Assembly (NCBI RefSeq): GCF_019668465.1 | Contig: NZ_AP024828.1 | Span: 1-64,000, forward strand | Reading direction: 5' to 3' | Length of the DNA stretch: 64,000 nt | Origin: Mycobacterium senriense | Lineage (GTDB): Bacteria > Actinomycetota > Actinomycetes > Mycobacteriales > Mycobacteriaceae | In this document: positions 56,483 to 64,000 of the stretch, piece after piece | Layout: every line of letters starts with the position of its first letter | How positions within the stretch are numbered: position 1 is the first letter of the stretch | The notes under the pieces: generated by a model | The model's input: the letters and a program-made list of their open reading frames with translations, nothing else | The model's database searches: none | Told to the model about the DNA's origin: nothing | Made by a program: the position numbers and the translations under genes

Positions 56483-57523
56483 ATGAGCACAGTTTCGGCG
56501 TACGCGGCCACCTCGCCGACGGCACCGCTGACCAAGACCACCATCGAGCGGCGCGACCCGGGTCCGCACGACGTGGCGATCGACATCAAGTTCGCCGGCA
56601 TCTGCCATTCCGACATCCACACCGCCAAGGGCGAATGGGGCACACCGGATTACCCGCTGGTCGTGGGCCACGAGATCGCCGGCGTCGTGACCGCCGTCGG
56701 CTCCGAGGTCACCAAGCACAAGGTGGGCGACCACGTCGGCGTCGGCTGCATGGTGAACTCCTGCGGCCAGTGCAGCAGCTGTAAAGCCGGGCTCGAGAAC
56801 TACTGCAAAAAGGGCGCCACCTTCACCTACAACGCCACCGACCGCGACGGCACGACGACGCAGGGCGGCTACAGCCAGGCGATCGTCGTCGACGAGAACT
56901 TCGTCCTGCGCATCCCCGACTCGCTGCCGCTGGACCAGGCGGCGCCACTGCTGTGCGCGGGCATCACGCTGTTCTCGCCGTTGCGGCACTGGAAGGCCGG
57001 CAAGGACACCCGCCTGGCGATCATCGGCCTGGGCGGGCTGGGCCACATGGGCGTCAAGCTCGGCGCGGCGATGGGCGCCGACGTGACGGTGCTGTCGCAG
57101 TCACTGAAGAAAATGGAAGACGGGCTGCGGCTGGGCGCCAAGCACTACTACGCCACCGCCGAGCGCGAGACCTTCAAGACGCTGCGCAACAGCTTCGACC
57201 TGATCCTCAACACCGTCTCGGCCAACCTGAACCTCGACGACTATCTGAGCCTGCTCGACGTCGACGGCACGCTCGTCGAGTTGGGCATTCCCGAGCACCC
57301 GATGGAGGTGGGCGCGTTCTCGCTTGCGCTGGCGCGCCGCAGCCTGTCCGGGTCGAACATCGGCGGCATCGCCGAGACCCAGGAGATGCTGGACTTCTGC
57401 GCCGAGCACAACGTGACGCCGGAAATCGAGCTCATCGAGCCCGACTACATCAACGAAGCCTACGAGCGCGTCCTGGCCAGCGACGTGCGCTACCGCTTCG
57501 TCATCGACATCTCGAAGCTATGA
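56483..57523 (+). CDS. adhC: NADP-dependent cinnamyl-type alcohol dehydrogenase AdhC
   Basis: 346 aa from the ATG at 56483 with AGAGGGA upstream; the long open frame before it is a shadow of fecB. Zinc MDR dehydrogenase: catalytic Cys/His in [16 protein letters not shown] and [10 protein letters not shown], structural zinc [15 protein letters not shown], and cofactor motif [17 protein letters not shown]. Family members reduce aldehydes using NADPH. Equivalent to Rv3045. About 120 AT-richer bases separate it from fecB and likely hold its promoter. Confidence 0.96.
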   Translation: MSTVSAYAATSPTAPLTKTTIERRDPGPHDVAIDIKFAGICHSDIHTAKGEWGTPDYPLVVGHEIAGVVTAVGSEVTKHKVGDHVGVGCMVNSCGQCSSCKAGLENYCKKGATFTYNATDRDGTTTQGGYSQAIVVDENFVLRIPDSLPLDQAAPLLCAGITLFSPLRHWKAGKDTRLAIIGLGGLGHMGVKLGAAMGADVTVLSQSLKKMEDGLRLGAKHYYATAERETFKTLRNSFDLILNTVSANLNLDDYLSLLDVDGTLVELGIPEHPMEVGAFSLALARRSLSGSNIGGIAETQEMLDFCAEHNVTPEIELIEPDYINEAYERVLASDVRYRFVIDISKL

Positions 57524-57955
57524 GGCGACCTCCGAAGCCTCTTCGGCCTCGGAGCCTCGTGCCGCGATTTCGGCTGCTTCCGCGAACTCGTCGTCGGGAA
57601 CAACCTCGCTGACGTCGATGCCGGCGAGGGGCCATCCGGCGGCGGCCAACGTGGCGGCCACCCGGATGACGTTTTCCGGCCCGGCGTCGAATTGGGTCAT
57701 GTCGGAGATGAATTCGGCGATCGCGTCGCGATCGATCGGGCGATCGATTGTCTCCGGGGACCCTTCCTTCTCGGTGATGTTGCGCACCACGTCCCGGATC
57801 TGGTCTTCGGTGAGCGGTGTGCTGCGCAGCAGGGCCAGCAACGGCACTCGGTCCGGGCCGGGAACGCCGTCCGGGTAGCCGACCTGCAGCCATCGAATCA
57901 CGGAACGGCAGAAATGGTGGCGGTGATCCTTTTCAGAGGACGCGGTTTTCGTCAC
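57518..57955 (-). CDS. DUF3349 protein, Rv3046c-like
   Basis: 145 aa, GTG start. Small helical protein with the DUF3349 core [39 protein letters not shown] and [34 protein letters not shown] segment. A highly acidic C-terminal tail (Glu/Ala). Role unknown in mycobacteria. It overlaps the convergent adhC by 6 bases. Confidence 0.88.
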   Translation of the reverse strand: MTKTASSEKDHRHHFCRSVIRWLQVGYPDGVPGPDRVPLLALLRSTPLTEDQIRDVVRNITEKEGSPETIDRPIDRDAIAEFISDMTQFDAGPENVIRVAATLAAAGWPLAGIDVSEVVPDDEFAEAAEIAARGSEAEEASEVAS

Positions 57956-58278
57956 CTCAACAGTGTCAGGGCAGCGGTATCAGCAGCGCCACCGGGACGT
58001 CACGCCATGCCGACAATTCATGCGCCGTTCACGAACAGCTCAGAAGGTCCCAGTCCTGGCCTCGGTCTGCCCGCACGCGCCGGGCCGCTGCCCGGGACGA
58101 GTGCGGCGATAATCAACTATTTGTCCGCGCATCCGGGAATCGTCCGCCCGGGATTTATTGGCGGTCAAGTCAATAATTGGACGGCGTCCACAACCTTCAG
58201 AAAGCGGCCCGGGGAAACACATTGCGCGTTTGCCGGTCGCTCGCACATGCTCTACATCGGCGACATTGATCGGCTGAG
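57956..58278. other. Intergenic stretch without a supported gene
   Basis: About 320 bases between the DUF3349 gene and the small gene at 58279. Open frames here lack coding character, and base composition is more AT-rich than the neighbours. No hairpin of note or RNA gene was recognised. It presumably contains the promoter of the DUF3349 gene at its left end. Confidence 0.5.
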
Positions 58279-58437
58279 CTAGCTAACACCTTCCGAGCTT
58301 TGTTCCTTGGCGCAGTGGACCATCCGCTCGCTGAGGTGGATGAGTCGGTCCTCATACCCGCCAGGCATGGTGTAGGCCAACCGACGCAATTCGACGGCAA
58401 ACTCGTACAGATGCTGGGTCAGCAACGCGACGGTCAT
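58279..58437 (-). CDS. Small hypothetical protein (Rv3047c position)
   Basis: 52 aa from the ATG at 58437; the frame is open further upstream without coding character. The product is a short helical protein (LLTQHLYEFAVELRRLAYTM ... RLIHLSERMVHCAKE) with a believable amphipathic pattern. No family is recognised. It lies where M. tuberculosis has Rv3047c. No clear ribosome site, so the call is tentative. Confidence 0.4.
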   Translation of the reverse strand: MTVALLTQHLYEFAVELRRLAYTMPGGYEDRLIHLSERMVHCAKEQSSEGVS

Positions 58438-58650
58438 AAGACGGTGATGACCACGTTTGCGGTGACGCGAGCCGCACGGAACAACATACTTCCAAAACCT
58501 CCCCGTATGGCGACCCTGATATTTGCGACGTGTCCCGATTCGTCGATGGCAGCGTAATCGCTCCCACATCTAGTTACATCGGAATTTGTAAAAACTCCGG
58601 CGCGGGTTATAGAGCAGCTCAGTGCCGGCCGGCCGACAGGCACGAGCCCC

Positions 58651-58666
58651 GTCCGATAAGTCGGAC
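58651..58666 (-). terminator. Hairpin downstream of nrdF2
   Basis: GTCCGA-TAAG-TCGGAC, perfect 6-base stem with a 4-base loop, 26 bases after the nrdF2 stop. No T run, so a weak or non-canonical terminator. Confidence 0.35.
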
Positions 58667-58691
58667 TATCTGTGAGCGCCGTGATGCGCGC

Positions 58692-59678
<987 letters not shown>

Positions 59679-59715
59679 TCACACACCGTTTTGCTGGACG
59701 AATCCCAGGCTCCAG

Positions 59716-59731
59716 ACACTACCCCTGGGGT
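59716..59731. promoter_or_regulatory. NrdR box, degenerate copy
   Basis: ACACTACCCCTGGGGT: the left half matches the NrdR consensus ACACwA, the right half is degenerate. It starts exactly 32 bases from the second box, the usual NrdR box spacing. Confidence 0.5.
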
Positions 59732-59747
59732 GCGACAAGCAACGGCA

Positions 59748-59763
59748 ACACAACAAGTTGTGT
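59748..59763. promoter_or_regulatory. NrdR box upstream of nrdF2
   Basis: ACACAACAAGTTGTGT, a 16-base palindrome close to the NrdR consensus ACACwATATaTwGTGT, about 82 bases before the nrdF2 start. NrdR represses ribonucleotide reductase genes through such paired boxes. Confidence 0.75.
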
Positions 59764-59822
59764 TTACGTGTCGCCGACGTATCCGGCCACCACCGGATCC
59801 AATCCAACCTCCAGTATTGCGC

Positions 59823-59854
59823 GGTAATCATGTACCATTTGGTACATGATTACC
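59823..59854. promoter_or_regulatory. 32-base palindrome overlapping the SRPBCC start codon
   Basis: Two perfect 15-base arms (GGTAATCATGTACCA / TGGTACATGATTACC) separated by TT. The ATG of the SRPBCC gene at 59846 lies in the right arm. The size and symmetry fit a TetR operator, most likely for the TetR encoded second in the operon. Confidence 0.75.
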
Positions 59855-60292
59855 GAAGACGGCGTCGAGATCGACGCGCCACCCCAACTCGTCTGGGAGG
59901 TCTTCACCGACGTCGAGCACTGGCCCGAATGGACCACATCGGTGACTTCCCTTGTCGGCCTTGATGGTTCGAGCCTTGCCGTCGGCAGGCGGTTCGCGAT
60001 CAAGCAGCCCGGCATGTCAAAGCTGGTCTGGACGGTCACCGAGCTCGACCCCGGTAGGTCATGGACCTGGATGCAGCGCTCTCCAGGGGTGCGGGTGACC
60101 GCCCGGCACGACGTCATCCCCCAGCCCGGCGGCCGCACCCTGGTGCGCCAGCAACTCGACCAGCGCGGCGCACTGGGCGCACTGGTCGGGCGGCTGATGG
60201 CCAAGAAGACCAAACGCTTCCTGCAACTCGAGGCCCAGGGCCTCAAGGCTCGATCAGAGCAGCTCACCCGCGCCGATGGCGCGCACTCCTGA
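59846..60292 (+). CDS. SRPBCC family protein, TetR-linked
   Basis: 148 aa. Bet v1-like fold: VEIDAPPQLVWEVFTDVEHWPEWTTSV, KLVWTVTELDPGRSWTWMQR, then a C-terminal helix KKTKRFLQLEAQGLKARSEQ. Likely binds a hydrophobic small molecule; no enzyme activity can be named. The start codon sits inside a strong palindrome, so repressor binding would block initiation of the transcript. It overlaps the downstream TetR gene by 17 bases. This two-gene unit is not in the M. tuberculosis order. Confidence 0.85.
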   Translation: MITEDGVEIDAPPQLVWEVFTDVEHWPEWTTSVTSLVGLDGSSLAVGRRFAIKQPGMSKLVWTVTELDPGRSWTWMQRSPGVRVTARHDVIPQPGGRTLVRQQLDQRGALGALVGRLMAKKTKRFLQLEAQGLKARSEQLTRADGAHS

Positions 60293-60821
60293 CACCGAGC
60301 GGCGCCGGCAGCTCCTCGATGCGCTGCTAGCCGAGTTCGCTACCGGCGGCATCGGCGACCGGTCGCTGCGCGAGGTGGCCGCCGCCGTCGGCACCAGCCA
60401 CCGGATGCTGTTGCACCACTTCGGTTCTCGAGAAGACCTGCTTGTGGCCATCGTCGAGGAGGTCGAACGCCGCCAGATGCGGCGGCTGCCCGAATTGCCG
60501 CCCGACCCGGCCGAGAGCTTCGCGGCCATGTGGGCCGACCTCCGCCGACCCGAGCTACGCGAATCCGAGCGCCTGTTCTTCGAGTGCTACGCCCGCGCCG
60601 CCCAGGGCGAAAAGCCTTTTGCCCGAATGATTCCCGGTGCGGTCGACGGCTGGCTGGCCGAGGTTGAGGCGGTCGCCGAGGGTCCGGTCGACCCCGCCTT
60701 GGCGCGGCTGGGCCTCGCCGTCGCGCGCGGACTGCTGCTGGATCTCGTTGCGACCGATGACGAGGCCGGCGTAGACGCGGCCGCGCAGGCTTTTATTCAG
60801 CTCTTGGCAGCACCGAGATGA
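60276..60821 (+). CDS. TetR family regulator, partner of the SRPBCC gene
   Basis: 181 aa. N-terminal HTH: DRSLREVAAAVGTSHRMLLHHFGSREDLLVAIVEEVE, which is the 'SHRMLLHHF' type seen in a distinct TetR subgroup. The C-terminal domain is helical. Starts within the SRPBCC gene, so the two are co-expressed. The 32-base palindrome at the operon start is a natural target for autoregulation. Its 3' end overlaps the convergent TetR gene by 29 bases. Confidence 0.88.
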   Translation: MARTPDTERRRQLLDALLAEFATGGIGDRSLREVAAAVGTSHRMLLHHFGSREDLLVAIVEEVERRQMRRLPELPPDPAESFAAMWADLRRPELRESERLFFECYARAAQGEKPFARMIPGAVDGWLAEVEAVAEGPVDPALARLGLAVARGLLLDLVATDDEAGVDAAAQAFIQLLAAPR

Positions 60822-61365
60822 GCGTGTCAACGAGTTCCTCGGCGCTGGTGTGCCACTTGTCCAAGTCCATGTGGCCACTCAAATCCAGGCCCGTGATGCC
60901 GTGTGCGCTCGTCAAAATGAGCGCCCCATAGCGTGGCGCCTGCTGCGGACCGGTGATGCGGCCCACCATCTGCAGAAATAGTCCCTGCGTGCGTTCGGCC
61001 ACCTGCATCGCTGCGGTCGGGTCGCCCGCCGGCGGAGTGAACATCAGGCGATAGAGATGCGGGCGGGTGCGGCCGATGGCGATCAGCGACAGCAGGGCCG
61101 ATCGCAGACATTCCTCGGGTGAGTCTTCGGCATCGGCCAACGCTTCGAGTGCATCACCTAATTCGCGCAGCGCGTTGGTGGCCAGCTCGGCGATCAGAGA
61201 CTCTTTGTCGGCGAAGTGGCGATACGCCGCCGAGCGCGACACGCCGCTGCGGGCACCCACCTCGCGCAGGGTCACCGCCTCGACTCCTCCGAGGTCGAGC
61301 AACACCCCGGCCGCCTCGACCAACGAACGGCGGGTGGCCGCCGCACTCTCGGATCGTGTCGTCAC
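60793..61365 (-). CDS. TetR family regulator, divergent from the SDR gene
   Basis: 190 aa from the GTG at 61365; a TTG 13 codons upstream is also open but overlaps the operator. HTH: AVTLREVGARSGVSRSAAYRHFADKESLIAELATNAL. The ligand-binding part matches the WHG/TetR_C group: IGRTRPHLYRLMFTPPAGDP, GALILTSAHGITGLDLSGH. It is divergent from the SDR gene, and two TGAC/GTCA palindromes lie between, suggesting it controls both. Confidence 0.87.
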   Translation of the reverse strand: MTTRSESAAATRRSLVEAAGVLLDLGGVEAVTLREVGARSGVSRSAAYRHFADKESLIAELATNALRELGDALEALADAEDSPEECLRSALLSLIAIGRTRPHLYRLMFTPPAGDPTAAMQVAERTQGLFLQMVGRITGPQQAPRYGALILTSAHGITGLDLSGHMDLDKWHTSAEELVDTLISVLPRAE

Positions 61366-61391
61366 CCGCAGAGCATAAGCCGGTCCTTGGG

Positions 61392-61404
61392 TTGACAATG
61401 TCAA
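61392..61404. promoter_or_regulatory. TetR-type operator, site 1
   Basis: TTGACA-A-TGTCAA, a perfect 13-base odd palindrome upstream of the TetR gene at 61365. Its centre is about 31 bases, three helical turns, from site 2. Confidence 0.55.
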
Positions 61405-61423
61405 CTCAACTGTTAGTTTGAGA

Positions 61424-61435
61424 TGACAGCGTCAA
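61424..61435. promoter_or_regulatory. TetR-type operator, site 2
   Basis: TGAC-AGC-GTCA followed by A, sharing the TGAC/GTCA arms of site 1, 33 bases before the SDR start. Confidence 0.5.
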
Positions 61436-61467
61436 CTGAAGCTGGATCCCCTCGATTGGAGACCATC

Positions 61468-62385
61468 ATGTCGTCGAATCGCGCCACCCGTAATGAACTG
61501 ATCGTCGTAACCGGTGCCTCCACAGGCATTGGCGCAGCCGGCGCACGGGAACTGGCCCGCAAGGGTTTTCACGTGCTGGCCGGTGTGCGTCGCGAGGTGG
61601 ACGCCGAGGCGCTGCGCGCGGATGGCATCGAGCCGCAGATTTTGGACATCACGATGCAATCGGACGTGGCCGCGATCGCCGACCGTGTCGCGCGCGACCC
61701 GCAGCGGCGCCCCCTGCGCGCCCTGGTCAACAACGCCGGGATCGCGGTCAATTCTCCGATCGAAACGCTGCCGATAGCCCAGTGGCGCCGGCAGTTCGAG
61801 GTAAATCTGTTCGGCCACATCGCGATGACCCAGGCGCTTTTGCCGGCCCTGCTGCTCAGCTCGGGCACCGTCGTCAATATCAGCTCCGTGGGCGGCAAGG
61901 TGGTGTTGCCGACGTATGGCGCATATGCCGGTTCGAAGTTCGCCTTGGAGGCCGCCAGCGATGCGTTGCGGCGGGAGGTGACCGGGCTCGGCATCAAGGT
62001 GGTCGTCGTCGAGCCCGGCGCGGTCAAAACCGAAATGGCCGAGCGCGGAATCAGCACGGCGGAGGAACTGATGGCGAACCTGACCGATGCTCAACTCGCC
62101 CGCTACAGCGATCTCATCGCGGCCGTCACGGCACAAGCCCGGTCGTTCGGCCAGGATGGCGTTTCGCCCGAACACGCCGCGAAAGTGATCGCCAGGGCCG
62201 CGACCGCATCGCGTCCCCGCACTCGCTACACCATCGGGCGCGACGCCGCGATCCTGGTGCGGATAAGCCGCTTGGTGTCCGACCGGGTCCTGGACCGCAT
62301 CATCCGGCAGAACCTGCGATCTTTCGCCAAAAAGCCGCAGTCGATCGAAAATCGCAGCGCCGCAACAACTTTGCTCGGCAGCTAG
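61468..62385 (+). CDS. Short-chain dehydrogenase/reductase
   Basis: 305 aa from the ATG at 61468, with GGAG 6 bases upstream; 15 more codons are open before it. Classical SDR: cofactor motif VVTGASTGIGAAGARELARKG, NNAGIAVNSP, catalytic Ser in VVNISSVGGK and the Y-x3-K in YGAYAGSKFALEA. The C-terminus is longer than a minimal SDR (RISRLVSDRVLDRIIRQNLR), like steroid/retinol-type members. The substrate is unknown. Divergent from its probable TetR regulator; ends 4 bases inside the convergent monooxygenase gene. Confidence 0.9.
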   Translation: MSSNRATRNELIVVTGASTGIGAAGARELARKGFHVLAGVRREVDAEALRADGIEPQILDITMQSDVAAIADRVARDPQRRPLRALVNNAGIAVNSPIETLPIAQWRRQFEVNLFGHIAMTQALLPALLLSSGTVVNISSVGGKVVLPTYGAYAGSKFALEAASDALRREVTGLGIKVVVVEPGAVKTEMAERGISTAEELMANLTDAQLARYSDLIAAVTAQARSFGQDGVSPEHAAKVIARAATASRPRTRYTIGRDAAILVRISRLVSDRVLDRIIRQNLRSFAKKPQSIENRSAATTLLGS

Positions 62386-63920
62386 GCCGTCGCGCGTTGG
62401 CCCATGCTCACGCCATAGAACTGGTATTCGTCCGGCTTGACCGAGCGGGTCGCTCGCCAGTACTCCCATGTGTAGCCGCCCCAGAGCACGGTGTTCTTCC
62501 CGTGCTCGTCCAGATACCAGCTGCTGCAGCCGCCGCTGTTCCACACCGACGGGCCCAGCCTTCGCTGCAGTTCGTCGTTGAACTTGTCCTGGGCGGCGCG
62601 GGTCGGCGCCAGCGCCTGCGCGCCGAGCTTGTCACAGGTCGCGATCGCGTCTGCGACGTAACGGATCTGGGATTCGATCATGAACACCACGGAGTTGTGC
62701 CCCAGCCCGGTGTTGGGACCCAGCAGGAAGAACAGGTTCGGCACGTCGGCGATGGTGATCCCGCGGTGCGCGCCGATGCCCTCGCGGTTCCACCGGTCCA
62801 CCAGGTCCTCGCCGTGCAGCCCCTTGATCTGGACGTAGGTGTAGGAGTCGGTGACGTGGAAGCCGGTGGCATACACGATGACGTCGGCCTGCCGGTGCGT
62901 TCCGTCGGCGGTGACGATGCCGTCGGCGGTGATCCGCGCGATGTGGTCGGTGACCAGTTCGGTCTTCGGGTCGGCGACCGCTGGATAATAGGTGGTGGAG
63001 TTCAGGATTCGCTTGCACCCGATGCGGTAGTTCGGCGTCAGCTTGCGCCGCAGCTCGCGATCTTTGACCGATCGGCGAATGTTGTACTTGCAGTAGGCCT
63101 CGATGAACTTGAGCAGGTTCGGCCGCTTCGTCATGCCGATGGCCAGCGCCTCCTGCCCCCAATAGATGACCAGGCGCACCAGCGCGCGCAGGCCGGGCAC
63201 GTTCTCCATCGCGCGGCGCACCGCCGGCGGGATCTCGGGGTTGGAGCGCGGCACCACCCACGGCGGAGTGCGTTGGTAGAGCTGAAGGTCGGCGACCTGT
63301 CCGACGATCTCCGGGACGATCTGGATCGCGCTCGCGCCGGTCCCGATCACCGCCACCCGCTTGCCGGTCAGGTCGACGCTGTGGTCCCACTCCGCGGAAT
63401 GGAAAGCGGCGCCACCGAATTCGTCGCGGCCCTCGATCTCGGGCATGGACGGGATGTGCAGCGCGCCCGCACCCGAGATCAGGAACTGCGCGACGTACTC
63501 GCGCCCGTCGGCGGTGAACACGTGCCAGCGGTTCTCGTCGTCGTCCCAGTGCGCACGGTCCACCAGCGAGTCGAACTCGATGTAGCGGCGCAGGCCGTAC
63601 TTCTCGGTGACCCCTTTGAGGTAGTCCCAGATTTCGGGCTGATAGGAGAATGGGTTCTTCCAGTCGGGCTTCGGCTCGAATGAGAACGAGTACAGGTGCG
63701 ACGGGATGTCGCAGGCGCAGCCGGGGTAACTGTTGTCTCGCCAGGTGCCGCCGATGTCGCCGGCCTTTTCCAGGATGACGAAGCCGACGCCCTGCTTCTG
63801 CAGCGCGATCGCCATCCCCAGGCCGGAGAACCCGGTCCCGATGATGACGGCGCGCGTGTGCACCGGCTTGTGGGCGCCGGCCCCCGGCAGTGTCTCGGTT
63901 TGTGTCACGACGTCGGTCAC
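62382..63920 (-). CDS. Baeyer-Villiger-type flavin monooxygenase, Rv3049c-like
   Basis: 512 aa, GTG start. FAD motif VIIGTGFSGLGMAIALQKQG, substrate/FAD segment GGTWRDNSYPGCACDIPSHLYS, and the type I BVMO fingerprint F-x-G-x3-H-x3-W in FGGAAFHSAEWDH. A second nucleotide motif VAVIGTGASAIQ binds NADPH. It inserts oxygen into ketones or oxidises sulfides; mycobacterial members can activate ethionamide (EthA-like). Equivalent to Rv3049c. The substrate is not predictable here. Confidence 0.95.
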   Translation of the reverse strand: MTDVVTQTETLPGAGAHKPVHTRAVIIGTGFSGLGMAIALQKQGVGFVILEKAGDIGGTWRDNSYPGCACDIPSHLYSFSFEPKPDWKNPFSYQPEIWDYLKGVTEKYGLRRYIEFDSLVDRAHWDDDENRWHVFTADGREYVAQFLISGAGALHIPSMPEIEGRDEFGGAAFHSAEWDHSVDLTGKRVAVIGTGASAIQIVPEIVGQVADLQLYQRTPPWVVPRSNPEIPPAVRRAMENVPGLRALVRLVIYWGQEALAIGMTKRPNLLKFIEAYCKYNIRRSVKDRELRRKLTPNYRIGCKRILNSTTYYPAVADPKTELVTDHIARITADGIVTADGTHRQADVIVYATGFHVTDSYTYVQIKGLHGEDLVDRWNREGIGAHRGITIADVPNLFFLLGPNTGLGHNSVVFMIESQIRYVADAIATCDKLGAQALAPTRAAQDKFNDELQRRLGPSVWNSGGCSSWYLDEHGKNTVLWGGYTWEYWRATRSVKPDEYQFYGVSMGQRATA

Positions 63921-63961
63921 GGTCGATCGGTCCTTCTATCCAGGTCTGTCTCGGGTCGGCG

Positions 63962-64000
63962 TTAGCCGGCGTGTTCGGCTGCGGCCCCGGCTGACGAAGA
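63962..64000 (-). CDS. Partial gene, C-terminal end only
   Basis: The last 12 codons of a minus-strand frame (SSSAGAAAEHAG, stop TAA) run off the right edge, 41 bases upstream of the monooxygenase gene. By synteny it would be the Rv3050c-type TetR regulator, but the visible part is too short to prove that it is coding. Confidence 0.3.
   Translation of the reverse strand, partial: SSSAGAAAEHAG

Noticed and set aside
58300..58557. 85-codon plus-strand frame near the Rv3047c position
   Set aside because: Poor composition and no ribosome site; the minus-strand 52 aa frame is a better candidate.

Overview
The window is about 64 kb of GC-rich DNA from a slow-growing Mycobacterium, most likely from or near the M. 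avium complex. Three things point there. Gene order follows the M. tuberculosis Rv3014c-Rv3049c region closely (ligA, lpqA, mnmA, iscS, etfBA, the methylglucose-lipopolysaccharide genes, serB2, ctaD, fecB, adhC, nrdF2). There is an MmpS/MmpL pair and a DUF222-HNH (13E12-type) protein. A 54-56 bp tandem repeat of MIRU/VNTR type is present. The species call is inference, and gene symbols are by family recognition from sequence only. No rRNA, tRNA, CRISPR array or insertion sequence was seen.

Layout. 0-5.5 kb: HNH protein, then a TetR-mmpS-mmpL efflux or lipid export locus with a palindromic operator. 5.5-17.5 kb: cystathionine lyase-like enzyme, ligA, an SRPBCC-ArsR pair with two identical operators, a MetE-like protein, lpqA, the iscS-mnmA pair, an acyltransferase-GNAT pair and an FeS-type photolyase. 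17.5-23.4 kb: etfBA (with a terminator), divergent from the Rv3030-Rv3031-Rv3032-like methyltransferase/GH57/glycosyltransferase operon for methylglucose lipopolysaccharide or glycogen.

23.4-43.8 kb is an accessory block absent from the M. tuberculosis order between Rv3032 and Rv3034c. Its core is a carotenoid operon: crtE, crtI, crtB, crtYc, crtYd, a CrtT-like methyltransferase, a CrtU-like FAD enzyme and a Rieske protein. Next come small stress-type proteins, a second MarR regulator, a CrtX-like glycosyltransferase with type 2 idi, and a divergent mmpL-tspO-phr operon. A SigF-like promoter lies before crtE. An AT-rich motif recurs before the MarR gene, before crtE and in the idi/mmpL divergent promoter, so isoprenoid supply, carotenoid synthesis, possible glycosylation and possible export may form one MarR/SigF-controlled photoprotection regulon. 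This is the best candidate for an undescribed system here.

43.8-64 kb returns to the core order: Rv3034c to Rv3049c homologues. Two regulator/effector units are inserted between nrdF2 and the Baeyer-Villiger-type monooxygenase: SRPBCC-TetR, and TetR divergent from an SDR. Both have palindromic operators. nrdF2 has a pair of NrdR-like boxes.
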